From Xanthomonas sp. CFBP 8443 (lineage in GTDB: Bacteria > Pseudomonadota > Gammaproteobacteria > Xanthomonadales > Xanthomonadaceae): a stretch of DNA of 64,000 nt. Location of the stretch: the NCBI RefSeq assembly GCF_025666195.1, contig NZ_CP102592.1, forward strand, positions 2,914,001 to 2,978,000, read 5' to 3'. Below, in pieces: positions 37,746 through 55,072 of the stretch; positions within the stretch are counted from its first letter, which is position 1, and each line of letters begins with the position of its first letter. The notes under the pieces are model-generated. The model did no database searches and was not told the DNA's origin. It worked only from the letters and a program-made list of their open reading frames with translations. The translations under genes were made by a program, and so were the position numbers.

Positions 37746-38573
37746 ATGATGCGCAAGACCTTCGCGCTGTGTGCGCTGCTGCTGGTGCCGGGCCTGGCCC
37801 TGGCCGACGACTGCAAGCATTCCGAGCCGCGCAACCTGAAACTGGACCTGGCAGGCGTCAAGCGCGTGGTGTTCGACGCGCAGCAGAACAACCTCAAGCT
37901 GACCGGCGCCAGCGGCAGCGCGTTCGAACTGCGCGGCCGCGCCTGCGCCTCCGACGCGGACATGCTCAAGCAGCTGACCCTGCGCCAGCGCCGCGACGGC
38001 GACACCTTGACCGTGACCCTGGAGCACGAGGGCACGCTGCGCGGCATCAGCCTGGGCAACCGCTACGCCTACCTGGACGTCGCCGGCAGCGTGCCGAGCA
38101 ACCTGCCAGTGCAACTGCGATTGGGCTCCGGCGACGCCGACATCGGCGGCGTGGCCGCGCTCGACGCCGCTGTCGGCTCCGGCGACCTGCACGTGCACGG
38201 CGTGCGCGGCGCGGTCAGCGCTACAGTGGGCTCGGGCGACATCGATCTGCGCGACATCGGTAGCCTCAGCCTGCCGTCGCTGGGCTCGGGCGACGCCAAG
38301 GCCAGCCAGGTCGGCGGCGACGTCAAGATCGGCACCGTCGGCTCCGGCGACCTGACCGTGCACGGCGTGCGCGGCGCCGTGCAGATCGGCAGCATCGGCT
38401 CCGGCGATGCGCAGCTGCGCGACGTGACCGGCAACGTGGCGCTGCAGTCGATCGGCTCCGGCGACCTGGAGGTCAGCGGCGTCGGCGGCAACCTCAGCGT
38501 GCAGCGGGTCGGCAGCGGCGACGTCAACCACAGCGGCGTGCGCGGCAGCGTCAACGTGCCCAAGCCGCGCTGA
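37746..38573 (+). CDS. Exported GSGD-repeat protein (DUF4097/DUF2807-like beta-solenoid)
   Basis: 275 residues with a signal peptide (MMRKTFALCALLLVPGLALA). After an N-terminal part, eight repeats of about 19 residues run from residue 125 to 268, each with a (V/I/L)GSGD core followed by beta-strand residues (GSGDLHVHGVRGAV, GSGDIDLRDIGSL, GSGDAQLRDVTGNV). Such repeats form a right-handed beta-solenoid. The protein is likely periplasmic or on the surface. AAGGAG stands nine bases before the ATG. Its place behind the ABC genes suggests it acts with that system in envelope stress, which is inference. Confidence 0.82.
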   Translation: MMRKTFALCALLLVPGLALADDCKHSEPRNLKLDLAGVKRVVFDAQQNNLKLTGASGSAFELRGRACASDADMLKQLTLRQRRDGDTLTVTLEHEGTLRGISLGNRYAYLDVAGSVPSNLPVQLRLGSGDADIGGVAALDAAVGSGDLHVHGVRGAVSATVGSGDIDLRDIGSLSLPSLGSGDAKASQVGGDVKIGTVGSGDLTVHGVRGAVQIGSIGSGDAQLRDVTGNVALQSIGSGDLEVSGVGGNLSVQRVGSGDVNHSGVRGSVNVPKPR

Positions 38574-38612
38574 CCCGCGGCGCCCCCCTTCGCTTCGATC
38601 GAGGACACACCC

Positions 38613-39173
38613 ATGCAGCATCGTTCCCTGGCACTGGCCGGCGTCGCCCTGACGGCGCTGCTGGCCCTGGCGGCCTGCCAACCCTCCACGCCGCAGTCCG
38701 ACCGGACCACTAGCAACACGCCCAGCGCGCGCAGCCTGAGCTTCGACAACGGCGACATCACCCTGAAGGTGTCCGGCCAGCCGCCGGCGACCATCACCCG
38801 TAGCGGCGACCTGCTGATCGACGGCAAGCAGGTCGCGGTCAGCGCCGAGCAGCACGCCCTGCTGGTGGCCTACCGCGAGCAGCTCGGTGCGATCGGCACC
38901 CAAGGCCTGGAGGTCGGCAAGCAAGGCGCCGCGCTAGGCGTGAAGGCCGCCGGCGACGCGCTGGCCGGGGTCATCAGCGGCAACACCGAGCACGTCGGCG
39001 AGCACATCGAGGCGCAGGCCGAGAAACTCAAGCAGGAAGCGTTGAAGATCTGCGGGCAGGTGGCGACGCTGCGCCAGGCGCAGGACACGCTGGCGCAGAA
39101 ACTGCCGGCATTCCGCCCCTATGCCAGCCTCGACGCCAGCGACATCAGCGACTGCGACAATTCGGTCAAGTAA
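38613..39173 (+). CDS. DUF2884 (YggN-like) lipoprotein
   Basis: 186 residues. Lipobox LAAC with the cysteine near residue 22. The body matches the YggN/DUF2884 type: NGDITLKVSGQPPATITRSGDLLIDGK, then LLVAYREQLGAIGTQGLEVGKQGAALG and a helical C-terminus with two cysteines (ICGQV, ISDCD) that could form a disulfide. Function unknown. GAGGACAC precedes the ATG. Part of the YtrA operon. Confidence 0.82.
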   Translation: MQHRSLALAGVALTALLALAACQPSTPQSDRTTSNTPSARSLSFDNGDITLKVSGQPPATITRSGDLLIDGKQVAVSAEQHALLVAYREQLGAIGTQGLEVGKQGAALGVKAAGDALAGVISGNTEHVGEHIEAQAEKLKQEALKICGQVATLRQAQDTLAQKLPAFRPYASLDASDISDCDNSVK

Positions 39174-39180
39174 TTGCGGC

Positions 39181-39206
39181 GGTCCCGGCCTAAAATGGCC
39201 GGGACC
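39181..39206. promoter_or_regulatory. 10-bp perfect inverted repeat with TAAAAT loop
   Basis: GGTCCCGGCC and GGCCGGGACC flank TAAAAT, which itself looks like a -10 box. The site lies 20 bp before the next gene. It could be an internal promoter with an overlapping operator, or an RNA hairpin between two genes of the operon. Confidence 0.5.
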
Positions 39207-39225
39207 CCCTGCTTTGAATCGATCG

Positions 39226-39666
39226 ATGAAGAAGACGCTAGCCGCCTGGTTTTCCCTGATCGCGCTGTGCCTGTTGCTGGCGGCGTGCGGCGCGCGCGAC
39301 GGCGCGTCGACCTCCTCGCGTGCCGAGCGCGGCAAGCCGCGCGTGGCGGTGGACAGCATGACCGTGATGCTGCGCCGCGCGCCGGCCGCCAATGCCTCGA
39401 TCGGCCCCGACGGCAGCCTCAGAATCGACGACATCGAGCTGCCGCTGCCGCAGGCCCAGCGCAGCCAGCTGCAACAGCTGTTCATGCAGTTGCAGATGCA
39501 GCGCCAGCGCACCCTAGAAACCGCCCCGCCCGACCCGAACATGCGCTCGGTCGGCTTTGCGACCACGCCGGAGATCGACGCCCTGCAGGGCGCGGTGCTG
39601 CGCGACATCCCGTCGCTGCAGCCGTACCGGGAGAGCTTCGGCAACCTGCAGGCCGAGCGGCGCTGA
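39226..39666 (+). CDS. Small lipoprotein, function unknown
   Basis: 146 residues with signal peptide and lipobox LAAC (KKTLAAWFSLIALCLLLAAC). The body contains IGPDGSLRIDDIELPLPQAQRSQLQQLFMQLQMQRQ, a helix rich in Gln, whose IDDIELPL segment recalls the IDGKQV segment of the preceding YggN-like protein. It may be a shortened relative of it. Last gene of the YtrA operon; the ATG at 39226 follows the signal-peptide pattern and is preferred to the upstream open frame. Confidence 0.7.
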   Translation: MKKTLAAWFSLIALCLLLAACGARDGASTSSRAERGKPRVAVDSMTVMLRRAPAANASIGPDGSLRIDDIELPLPQAQRSQLQQLFMQLQMQRQRTLETAPPDPNMRSVGFATTPEIDALQGAVLRDIPSLQPYRESFGNLQAERR

Positions 39667-39738
39667 GGCGACGCGCGCCGCAGAAGCGGCATCGGCCGCG
39701 ACCGCTGCAATGGCGATGGGCCTGCAACCCCGGATCCT

Positions 39739-39932
39739 GTCGGGGCTGAAGCCCCTCCTACAGTGCACCCAGACACTCCATTGCGCATCTCCTGTAGGAG
39801 CGGCTTCAGCCGCGACGAGCGTAGTAGCGAAGGTTCCGGTTTCGGATACTTGTCGGGGCTGAAGTCACTCCCCCAGTGCATTAGCAGGGCGATCTCCCGT
39901 AGCTCAGTTGTGGGAGCGACTTCAGTCGCGAC
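39739..39932. repeat. REP cluster, mixed GTAG and GTGG types
   Basis: Four REPs alternate in orientation: GTCGGGGCTGAAGCCCCTCC (39739), GTAGGAGCGGCTTCAGCCGC (39794), GTCGGGGCTGAAGTCACTCC (39852) and GTGGGAGCGACTTCAGTCGC (39910). They make two REP doublets. The rest of the 534-bp spacer, 39667-39738 and 39933-40200, shows no gene. Confidence 0.85.
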
Positions 39933-40200
39933 GCGCGAAACCATGACGGTGCAGGAACCGGTCTGGGCTGATGGCCGATCTACCGAAAGTCCGTCAGCGG
40001 CTCCTGGCGGCTTTGGCCATCAGTCGCGACCAACCCAGCCATCAAACGCTCGGCGCCAGACCCGGCGTCAAGAGCACACGCCCCCTCCTCCACGCAGGAC
40101 TTGGCAAGCCCGCAGTGGCCTTTCAGCTCACTGGACTCGCCAACGCGATACATCGCCCCGCATGGCACGGCACCCGCCGCACCACGCAGGGCACCACGCC

Positions 40201-41613
<1,413 letters not shown>

Positions 41614-42140
41614 TGCGCAATCTCCGCATCTGCAAAAAGAGGAATTCACCCGGCGCTGTCGTGAGCGACGTCCGGGAAGGCAGGCTGGCGGAGCTGCGGC
41701 TGGCGCGCGCATTATCCGCGGCGCAGCGCCCGGCGTCAGCAGTGTGCGCCAACGGATGTTAGCAATGCCTGGAGGCAGACCTGGCGGCCGCGGCGATGCC
41801 CGGCGACGCGATGCGATCCGCCTGCATCGACCTAGCGTAGCTATGCGGCGACGCGCCGAGGCACGCCCCGTCTGCGGCAGTCATGCCGTTGCCGGCTTGC
41901 GCGACGCACGCAGAGCGACGTCGTGGACACGCCACGCTGATGATGGCGGCGGGTCGTGGTGATGTTGGTTGGCCACGTGCAAGCGCCTGACGCACGTGCG
42001 GCTGGATCGCCGGACCGATCGGTCAGTGGCGCCAGTGCCGCGGCGACCGCGACCCCACCCGGCGCGACGTCGCTGCGCCGCCGGGGCTCTCGATCCAAGG
42101 CAGCGGCAGCGACCTCGCGGCCGGCCGCCGGACGCTCCGG
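41614..42140. other. 527-bp intergenic spacer, no gene seen
   Basis: Both strands hold only overlapping GC-driven frames without start signals or homology I recognise. The one regular feature is the perfect 12-bp palindrome GACCGATCGGTC at 42013-42024. Confidence 0.5.
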
Positions 42141-43136
42141 TTACTGCTGCCGGTTGCTCTGGAAGACCAGGTCGTTGTACGCCTTCAGCAGCCGCCCCGG
42201 CGAGCCCGCCGGTGCCAGCGTTGGGCTGTCCAGCCAGCCCTGTTCGATGCGGCTGTACGGGGTCTTTTCGACCACCCGCTTGATCCGCGCCTTGCCTTCC
42301 TTGCGGAAGTTCTCCGCCGCGGTCTCGAACCCGTTCCAATCCAGCTTGCCCGGTTCCTGATCGGCGACCTTGGCGTGCGCCTCGTCGGACAAGGTGTTGA
42401 AGCCGGCGAGCAATGCGTTGGCCTTGGCCGTATCGAACGCGTCCTCCTGCAGCAGGGCGACGACCTCCTTGGCCTCGAGCATCATCGACAGCCGGTAGAA
42501 CTCCCTGGTGCGGCCTTCAGCCTGCTCCATCGCCTTCAGCTGCTCGCGCTGCGCGGCATCGTTCTGCGCGTCCAGTTCGTCGCTGAACGCCTGGCTGGCG
42601 TCGGCGAACTCGGACAGGGCGGCCATCAGCGGCGCATGCAGCTGCTTGCCCTTGGCGAAGCCGTCGTCCTGATAGTCCTCGCGCTCGTAGTAGTCGCGCA
42701 CCTGGTTGCCGATCGGCTGCAGCGTCTTCAGTGCCGCCGTATAGCGCTTGGCGGCCGCATCCAGCGCCGGCAGCGTGGGTTTGGCCGCGGCCGCCTGGGT
42801 CATCGGTGCGTCGCAGACCTTCATGTCGTACTGGTCGATCTGAGCCGGCCCGTACACGCTGGTTTCCTTGCCGGTCGGGCCGGCCTCGGGATCGTCCATC
42901 CAGCGGACGTAGGACTGCGCGCCGCGGTGGATGTCCGCATCGACTTGGTTGAAGCACTCGATGTACGCGTTGAGCTTGCGGGTCAGCGCCTCGTGCGCAT
43001 CGCTCGGCGCGCGGTCGGCGAGCGCCTTGGTGGCGGCGTCCTGGGCGGCCGGCGTAGCCGACGGCTTGCCGCCGCAGGCGACCAGGAACATGGACACGGC
43101 AGCGGCCAGCGCGGCCAGGCGGAAGGAGGATGGCAT
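42141..43136 (-). CDS. DUF3829 (YiiG-like) lipoprotein
   Basis: 331 residues with signal peptide and lipobox LVAC (AALAAAVSMFLVACGGK). The body is all-helical: YIECFNQVDADIHRGAQSYVRWM at residue 60, YYEREDYQDDGFAKGKQLHAPLM in the middle, and RLLKAYNDLVFQSN at the end, matching the DUF3829 family. Function unknown; outer-membrane anchoring is likely. The ATG at 43136 gives the short signal peptide; upstream codons are not needed. Confidence 0.85.
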   Translation of the reverse strand: MPSSFRLAALAAAVSMFLVACGGKPSATPAAQDAATKALADRAPSDAHEALTRKLNAYIECFNQVDADIHRGAQSYVRWMDDPEAGPTGKETSVYGPAQIDQYDMKVCDAPMTQAAAAKPTLPALDAAAKRYTAALKTLQPIGNQVRDYYEREDYQDDGFAKGKQLHAPLMAALSEFADASQAFSDELDAQNDAAQREQLKAMEQAEGRTREFYRLSMMLEAKEVVALLQEDAFDTAKANALLAGFNTLSDEAHAKVADQEPGKLDWNGFETAAENFRKEGKARIKRVVEKTPYSRIEQGWLDSPTLAPAGSPGRLLKAYNDLVFQSNRQQ

Positions 43137-43315
43137 AGGAACACGTCCCTGTTGAAAACGATTACAGCCGCGCATTCTAGCAACGCGTGCCGGTGATGTC
43201 GCGACAAGCGCAGTCCGGGAAACAGGTCCGGCCTCGCTGCAAACGGCCACCGCGCGCGCGGTTATTCGCGACGCCCGGCGGCCCCGTCGCGGGCCTGGCC
43301 GGTGCCCGGCCGGCG

Positions 43316-44722
<1,407 letters not shown>

Positions 44723-44784
44723 GCGAGGCCGCGCCACCGAGCTTTCCCGCGGCACCATGCTGTCCGCCCAACAGGAGATCTGCG

Positions 44785-45411
44785 ATGACACGGAATCTGT
44801 TTCTCTGCCTGCCCTTGCTGGCATTGAGCGCCTGCGCGCAACAGCAGGCGCCGGCTGGCGGCGAGCCCGCGGCCGGCACGCCGGCGCCCGCGGCGGCTCC
44901 AGCCGCAACGGCGCCGCCGGCAGCGGCAGCGCCCAGCGCGCCCACTGCGGCGACGGCCCCGGCCAGCGCAGCGCAGGCCGGCGGCGAGAACGGCGAGCGC
45001 GCCACGCTGATGGTGACCTCGACCGCCGGCACCATCGACTGCGACGGCCACAACCTGGACATCGTCGGCAGCGGCGCCAAGCTGGTGCTGCGCGGCCAAT
45101 GCGCCACGGTGGCCTTGCTGGGCGACAACGGCAGCCTGCAGATCGAGCATGCCGACGGCGTGCGCGTGGTCGGCAACAATGCGCAGGTGGTCATGACCAG
45201 CGATACCAAGGAGGTCGAACTGTTCGGCCGGCACGGCAACCTGCAGATGAGGCGCATCGACACGCTGACGGTGACGGGCAACGAAAACCAGCTGCGCGCG
45301 ACCTCGCTCGGCGCGGTGACACTGCAGGGCGACAAGAACGAACTGACCCAGCAAAGCGGTACCGCGAAGGTGCAGGACTACGGCCGCGACAACAGGATCG
45401 CCGGCAACTGA
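44785..45411 (+). CDS. DUF3060 lipoprotein
   Basis: 208 residues: lipobox LSAC, then an Ala/Pro-rich linker (residues 20-70), then a DUF3060 beta-solenoid (TIDCDGHNLDIVGSGAKLVLRG, GVRVVGNNAQVVM, NRIAGN end). DUF3060 domains are small right-handed beta structures of unknown function. AGGAG precedes the ATG at 44785. A second envelope protein with repeats, the OmpA-domain protein, is encoded opposite and faces it. Confidence 0.82.
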   Translation: MTRNLFLCLPLLALSACAQQQAPAGGEPAAGTPAPAAAPAATAPPAAAAPSAPTAATAPASAAQAGGENGERATLMVTSTAGTIDCDGHNLDIVGSGAKLVLRGQCATVALLGDNGSLQIEHADGVRVVGNNAQVVMTSDTKEVELFGRHGNLQMRRIDTLTVTGNENQLRATSLGAVTLQGDKNELTQQSGTAKVQDYGRDNRIAGN

Positions 45412-45434
45412 CGCGCAGCGGCGCGGCGCATGCT

Positions 45435-45486
45435 TGGGACTCGGGACTCGGGACTCGGGACTCGGGATCCGTGATCCGTGATCCGG
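45435..45486. repeat. GGGACTC repeat tract
   Basis: Four GGGACTC units followed by three GGATCCGTGATCC-type units, in the 209-bp gap between convergent genes. This is the single-arm form of the element found inside metH. Confidence 0.75.
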
Positions 45487-45620
45487 CGGAGCTTGCGCTG
45501 GACCGGCGCTGTCGTTGACGTGCCACGAGTGCTGTTGCACGGTCACGTGCGACAGCCTGGACGCTTCCCTTCCCAGCTTCCGGCGCCTCAGCCCGGCACA
45601 CGGCGGCGGCATGCGCGCGC

Positions 45621-46811
45621 TCAGGTCCTGACGAAGATCTCCACGCGCCGGTTCAACTGCCGCCCTGCCGGATTGTCCACACCCTGCAACTGGTTCGGCG
45701 CCACCGGCCGCGCCTCCCCGTAGCCCTTGGCCGCGGCCTGCAGCGTCAGCCCGCGGCTGCGCAGCGCGTCGAGCACCGCGTTGGCGCGGCGTTCGGACAG
45801 CGCCTGGTTGTAGTCGTCGCCGCCCTTGCTGTCGGTATGCCCGCCCACTTCCATGTCGCGCGCCTGCACGGTGCCGAGCGCGGCCGCCAGCGTGTCGAGC
45901 ACCTTCGCGGCATCGGCGCGGATCTGCGACTTGTCGAAGTCGAACAGCACCCGGTCGTTCAGCGTGATCAGGTAGCCGCATGGCGCGCCGGGCGGCGCGA
46001 ACTTGCGCAGCGGCGGGAAGCGCCCGGCCGGCGGCACCTTGGGCAGCGGCGCCATCGCCACCGTGCGCCCGGGCGTGCCGACCATGCCGGTGCCGTCGCC
46101 GTGGTTGCGGATCGTTTCCCGCTCGCCGTTCCAGGTACCGGACCCGTCGGCATTGATGGTCACCAGGCCTGTGGGGCCGTTCCAGGTGCCGCTGCCGTCG
46201 CCGTTGTTGCGGATCAGGCCGCTGTCGCCGTTCCAGCTGCCAGCGCCCTTGCCGTCCAGCGTGATCAGCCCGGCCGGGCCGTTGTAGCTGCCGGACCCAT
46301 CGGCCTCGACGCGCACGATCGCGTCCTCGCCCTCGCCGACCGTGCCGTTGATGGTCCCGCTGCCGTCGGCGTTGACCTGTACCAGCCCGCCCTCGAAGTT
46401 GGCCGTGCCGCTGCCATCGGCGTTGATCTTGAACAGACCGTCCTCGCCGTTGCGCAGCAGATTGCCCTGCGCATCGACCGAGGTGATGCCGGCATCGTTG
46501 ACCAGGCCGCCGTCGCTGCCGCATCGCGCCGGCGCGATGCTGACGCCCTGGATCGGATCCAGCGCGTCCTTCATCGACGCCTCCAGCGCCCGCTGCGCAG
46601 GCGTCACCCCGAGGATTTCCGGGATCACGATCATCGGGATGGCGGGGAATTCCGACACCGCCGCCTCGGCCGCGACGCCGGCCGTGCCCGGTGCGCCCGC
46701 CGATGGCGCCGCAGCTGCCGGCGCGGGCGGCACGGCCTCCGCACCGGGCTTGTCCGCTGCGCCGCATCCGGCCAACAGCATCGACGACAGCAGTATCGGC
46801 AGTCCGCGCAT
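45621..46811 (-). CDS. OmpA-domain lipoprotein with DGSGTWNG repeats
   Basis: 396 residues. Signal peptide with lipobox LAGC (LSSMLLAGC). From about residue 120 to 240 there are seven to eight imperfect repeats of the form INADGSGTWNGPTGLVT. The C-terminal OmpA domain binds peptidoglycan: VLFDFDKSQIRADAAKVLD and GHTDSKGGDDYNQALSERRA with the diaminopimelate-binding Asp and Arg. The start ATG follows GGGAG at seven bases. The repeats probably form a beta structure between outer membrane and cell wall. Confidence 0.88.
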   Translation of the reverse strand: MRGLPILLSSMLLAGCGAADKPGAEAVPPAPAAAAPSAGAPGTAGVAAEAAVSEFPAIPMIVIPEILGVTPAQRALEASMKDALDPIQGVSIAPARCGSDGGLVNDAGITSVDAQGNLLRNGEDGLFKINADGSGTANFEGGLVQVNADGSGTINGTVGEGEDAIVRVEADGSGSYNGPAGLITLDGKGAGSWNGDSGLIRNNGDGSGTWNGPTGLVTINADGSGTWNGERETIRNHGDGTGMVGTPGRTVAMAPLPKVPPAGRFPPLRKFAPPGAPCGYLITLNDRVLFDFDKSQIRADAAKVLDTLAAALGTVQARDMEVGGHTDSKGGDDYNQALSERRANAVLDALRSRGLTLQAAAKGYGEARPVAPNQLQGVDNPAGRQLNRRVEIFVRT

Positions 46812-47035
46812 TCCTTTTCTCCCTGGGTCCGAGGCGCGCACTTCAGCCTGACCGCGGGAGCTTGTCAAACCGGCAGGCGCACCGGAACACGCGCCCCCCA
46901 TGCCCGTTGCGCACGTCGCAGCACGTCGCCGGCGCAACCGCCATGCGCCCGCGCAACGCATCGTGCGCCGGGCTGGGCGACAATGGCGGCATCGCCGGCG
47001 CCGTAGTCGGCCTCGCCCTGCCGGATCGCCCGCCC

Positions 47036-48274
47036 ATGAAGAAACCCACCTCGTTCCCGATCGAAATCGACGCCACCCGGCAGCTGCCGCTGGGCATGCC
47101 GGCCGCGACCTTCCTGCGCGACTACTGGCACAAGCGCCCGCTGCTGATCCGCAACGCCTTCCCCGGCTTCGTCTCGCCGATCGAGCCGGGCGACCTGGCC
47201 GGGCTGGCCTGCGAGGAGGCCGCGCTGTCGCGGCTGATCGTGCACGACCGCGCCGCCGACCGCTGGAGCGTGCGCAGCGGCCCGTTCGAGGAAAGCGAAT
47301 TTCCCGGCATGCCCGACCACGACTGGACCCTGCTGGTGCAGGACGTCGACAAGTGGGACCCGGACATCCGCGCCCTGCTCGAACAGTTCCGCTTCCTGCC
47401 GCGCTGGCGCGTCGACGACGTGATGGTCAGCTTCGCCGCGCCGGGCGGCTCGGTCGGCGCGCACGTGGACCATTACGACGTGTTCCTGCTGCAGGCGCAC
47501 GGCCACCGCCGCTGGCAGATCGACGCCAGCGCCTCGCTGGGCCGCAAGGCGCCGCCGACCGACTTCCGCGAGGATGTCGAACTCAAGCTGCTGCGCAGCT
47601 TCGCCCCCACCCACGACTGGGTGCTCGGCCCCGGCGACATGCTGTACCTGCCGCCGCTGGTGCCGCACCACGGCGTCGCCGAGGACGCCTGCCTGACCTT
47701 CTCGGTGGGCACGCGCGCGCCGTCCTCGGCCGAGCTGATCGGCGACTACCTGGACACCCTGATCGACGGCGCCGACGAGGCGCTGCGCTACCACGACGAG
47801 GACCTGCAGGTGCCGGCCGATCCGTACGAGATCGATGCGGCGGCGATGGGCCGCGTGGTCGAGGCGCTGAACGCGCTGCGCATGAACGATCCGGACCGCC
47901 TCGGCGCCTGGTTCGGCCGCTTCATCACCACCTACCGCGCCGCCGGCGAGATCCTGCCGCCGGCCAATCCGCCGGCGCCGCAGGAAGTGACCGCCGCGCT
48001 GGAACAGGGCCTGGTCCTGCAGCGCCACCCCTGGGCGCGGTCGGCCTGGCGCCGGGCCACGCGCGGCGCCACCCTGTTCTGCAGCGGCCTGGAGTTCGCC
48101 CTGCCGCTGAAGGACGCGCGGCGCCTGGCCGCGGCCGAGCGGATCGACGGCGACGACTACGCAGCGCTGTCCGCCGCCGGCCGCCAGACCCTGCTGCAAC
48201 TGGTCGAGGCCGGCTTCTACCAGCCGCTGGACGAGACCGAGCACGGCGACGAGGATGCCGACACGCAGGACTGA
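47036..48274 (+). CDS. JmjC-type oxygenase, ribosomal protein uL16 arginine hydroxylase (RoxA/YcfD)
   Basis: 412-residue 2-oxoglutarate/Fe(II) oxygenase. The iron-binding HxD is in GAHVDHYDVF and the distal histidine in PPLVPHHGVAED; LLQAHGHRRWQID is the usual 2OG loop. Strong likeness to YcfD, which hydroxylates an arginine of ribosomal protein uL16. It ends in an acidic tail (EHGDEDADTQD). The ATG at 47036 begins MKKPTSFPIEIDATRQLPLG; upstream codons are less typical and no clear Shine-Dalgarno is seen. Confidence 0.9.
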   Translation: MKKPTSFPIEIDATRQLPLGMPAATFLRDYWHKRPLLIRNAFPGFVSPIEPGDLAGLACEEAALSRLIVHDRAADRWSVRSGPFEESEFPGMPDHDWTLLVQDVDKWDPDIRALLEQFRFLPRWRVDDVMVSFAAPGGSVGAHVDHYDVFLLQAHGHRRWQIDASASLGRKAPPTDFREDVELKLLRSFAPTHDWVLGPGDMLYLPPLVPHHGVAEDACLTFSVGTRAPSSAELIGDYLDTLIDGADEALRYHDEDLQVPADPYEIDAAAMGRVVEALNALRMNDPDRLGAWFGRFITTYRAAGEILPPANPPAPQEVTAALEQGLVLQRHPWARSAWRRATRGATLFCSGLEFALPLKDARRLAAAERIDGDDYAALSAAGRQTLLQLVEAGFYQPLDETEHGDEDADTQD

Positions 48275-48283
48275 GCCGCCGCC

Positions 48284-49189
48284 ATGCCCGCCGCCCCCGG
48301 TTTCCGCATCGAAACGCTCGACCCGGCCCGCCAGGCCGGCGAACTGCGGGCGCTGCGCGAACAGGCCGGCCTGCCGCCGCCGCAGGCGCCTGCCGAGGCC
48401 GCGCTGGATGCGCTGAGCCACCACGTGCTGGCCCGCGCCGACGACGGGCAGCCGCTGGGCAGTGCGCGGCTGAGTCCCGAGCGGCGCATCGGCTGCCTGG
48501 CGGTGCTGCCGGCCTGGCGCGGCCGCGGCGTCGGCAGCGCACTGCTGGCCGCGCTGATCGAGGAAGCGCAGCGCCGGCGCTGGCCACGGCTGGACCTGCA
48601 GGCGCCGCCGGCCGCGCTCGACTTCTACGCCCGGCACGGCTTCCTGCCGCTCGGCGCGCGCGTCGCCGACGTCCACGGCGGCGAACGGCAACCGATGCGG
48701 CGCATCCTCGGCGGCGCCGCCGCGGTGGAGGATGCGGCCGCGGCGATCGCGGCCAGCGCCGCGCTGGTCGCGCAGGCCCGGCGCCAGCTGCTGATCTACA
48801 GCCGCGCGCTGGATCCGGGCCTGCTGGACAGTGCGCCGGTGCTGGAACAGTTGCGCCGCTTCGCCGTGGCCGCGCGCGACAAGCAGGTGCGCGTGCTGCT
48901 GCACGACGCGGCCGCCCCGCAGCGCGCCGCCGCGCCGCTGCTGGCCCTGGCGCAACGCCTGCCCAGCGTGTTCCGCTTCCGCGAGGTGGTCGATCCGGTC
49001 GACCAGGGCTACGCCGCGGCCTACCTGGTCAACGACGGCGGCGGCTACTACTTCCGTGCGCTGGGTCACCGTTACGACGGCGAGACCGACCTGCTCGGCG
49101 GCGGCCGCGCGCGCCAGCTGCGCGATGCGTTCGCGCGGGTCTGGGAGCGCTCGCGCGACTGCACCGAGCTGCGCGCGCTGGGCTGGTAG
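48284..49189 (+). CDS. GNAT acetyltransferase fused to DUF7931-like domain
   Basis: 301 residues, nine bases behind the hydroxylase stop, so likely co-transcribed. Residues 1-145 are a GNAT domain with the acetyl-CoA loop LAVLPAWRGRGVGSALLAALI and DFYARHGFLPLG. Residues 150-301 are an additional domain (AARRQLLIYSRALDPGLLD, VRVLLHDAAAPQRAAAPL, YYFRALGHRYDGETDLL) that recalls phospholipase-D-like or DUF7931 proteins. Substrate unknown. Confidence 0.82.
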   Translation: MPAAPGFRIETLDPARQAGELRALREQAGLPPPQAPAEAALDALSHHVLARADDGQPLGSARLSPERRIGCLAVLPAWRGRGVGSALLAALIEEAQRRRWPRLDLQAPPAALDFYARHGFLPLGARVADVHGGERQPMRRILGGAAAVEDAAAAIAASAALVAQARRQLLIYSRALDPGLLDSAPVLEQLRRFAVAARDKQVRVLLHDAAAPQRAAAPLLALAQRLPSVFRFREVVDPVDQGYAAAYLVNDGGGYYFRALGHRYDGETDLLGGGRARQLRDAFARVWERSRDCTELRALGW

Positions 49190-49277
49190 CGCCGTACCGT
49201 CGCCGCCATGGCGCAACGGATGAACCCTGCGTAGCCCCTGTGTATCCGAAATGCACACCCCGGCTGGCTCATGGGGG

Positions 49278-49283
49278 TATAAT
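49278..49283 (+). promoter_or_regulatory. -10 box of the sucA operon
   Basis: Perfect TATAAT within GGGGGTATAATTTTTTCG, about 85 bp before the GTG start of sucA. The -35 region is not canonical. Confidence 0.6.
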
Positions 49284-49369
49284 TTTTTCGCTTGATTACG
49301 CCCGTGCAGGCCACGCGCCCGCCGGTTCCTATCGCAAGCCAACCCACAAAGCGACCCGACCCCACCATC

Positions 49370-52195
<2,826 letters not shown>

Positions 52196-52238
52196 ACCTC
52201 TTCACCTTCCAAAAGACCCCACTAGGACGCCCTCTGCA

Positions 52239-53453
<1,215 letters not shown>

Positions 53454-53461
53454 GCGCCTGA

Positions 53462-55069
<1,608 letters not shown>

Positions 55070-55072
55070 AGC

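Noticed and set aside
42013..42024. Perfect 12-bp palindrome GACCGATCGGTC as an operator
   Set aside because: It is isolated in a spacer, far from either start codon, and short palindromes of this kind occur by chance in GC-rich DNA.
41759..42098. Short open frames in the fumC to DUF3829 spacer
   Set aside because: Overlapping frames on both strands without ribosome binding sites or recognisable sequence.
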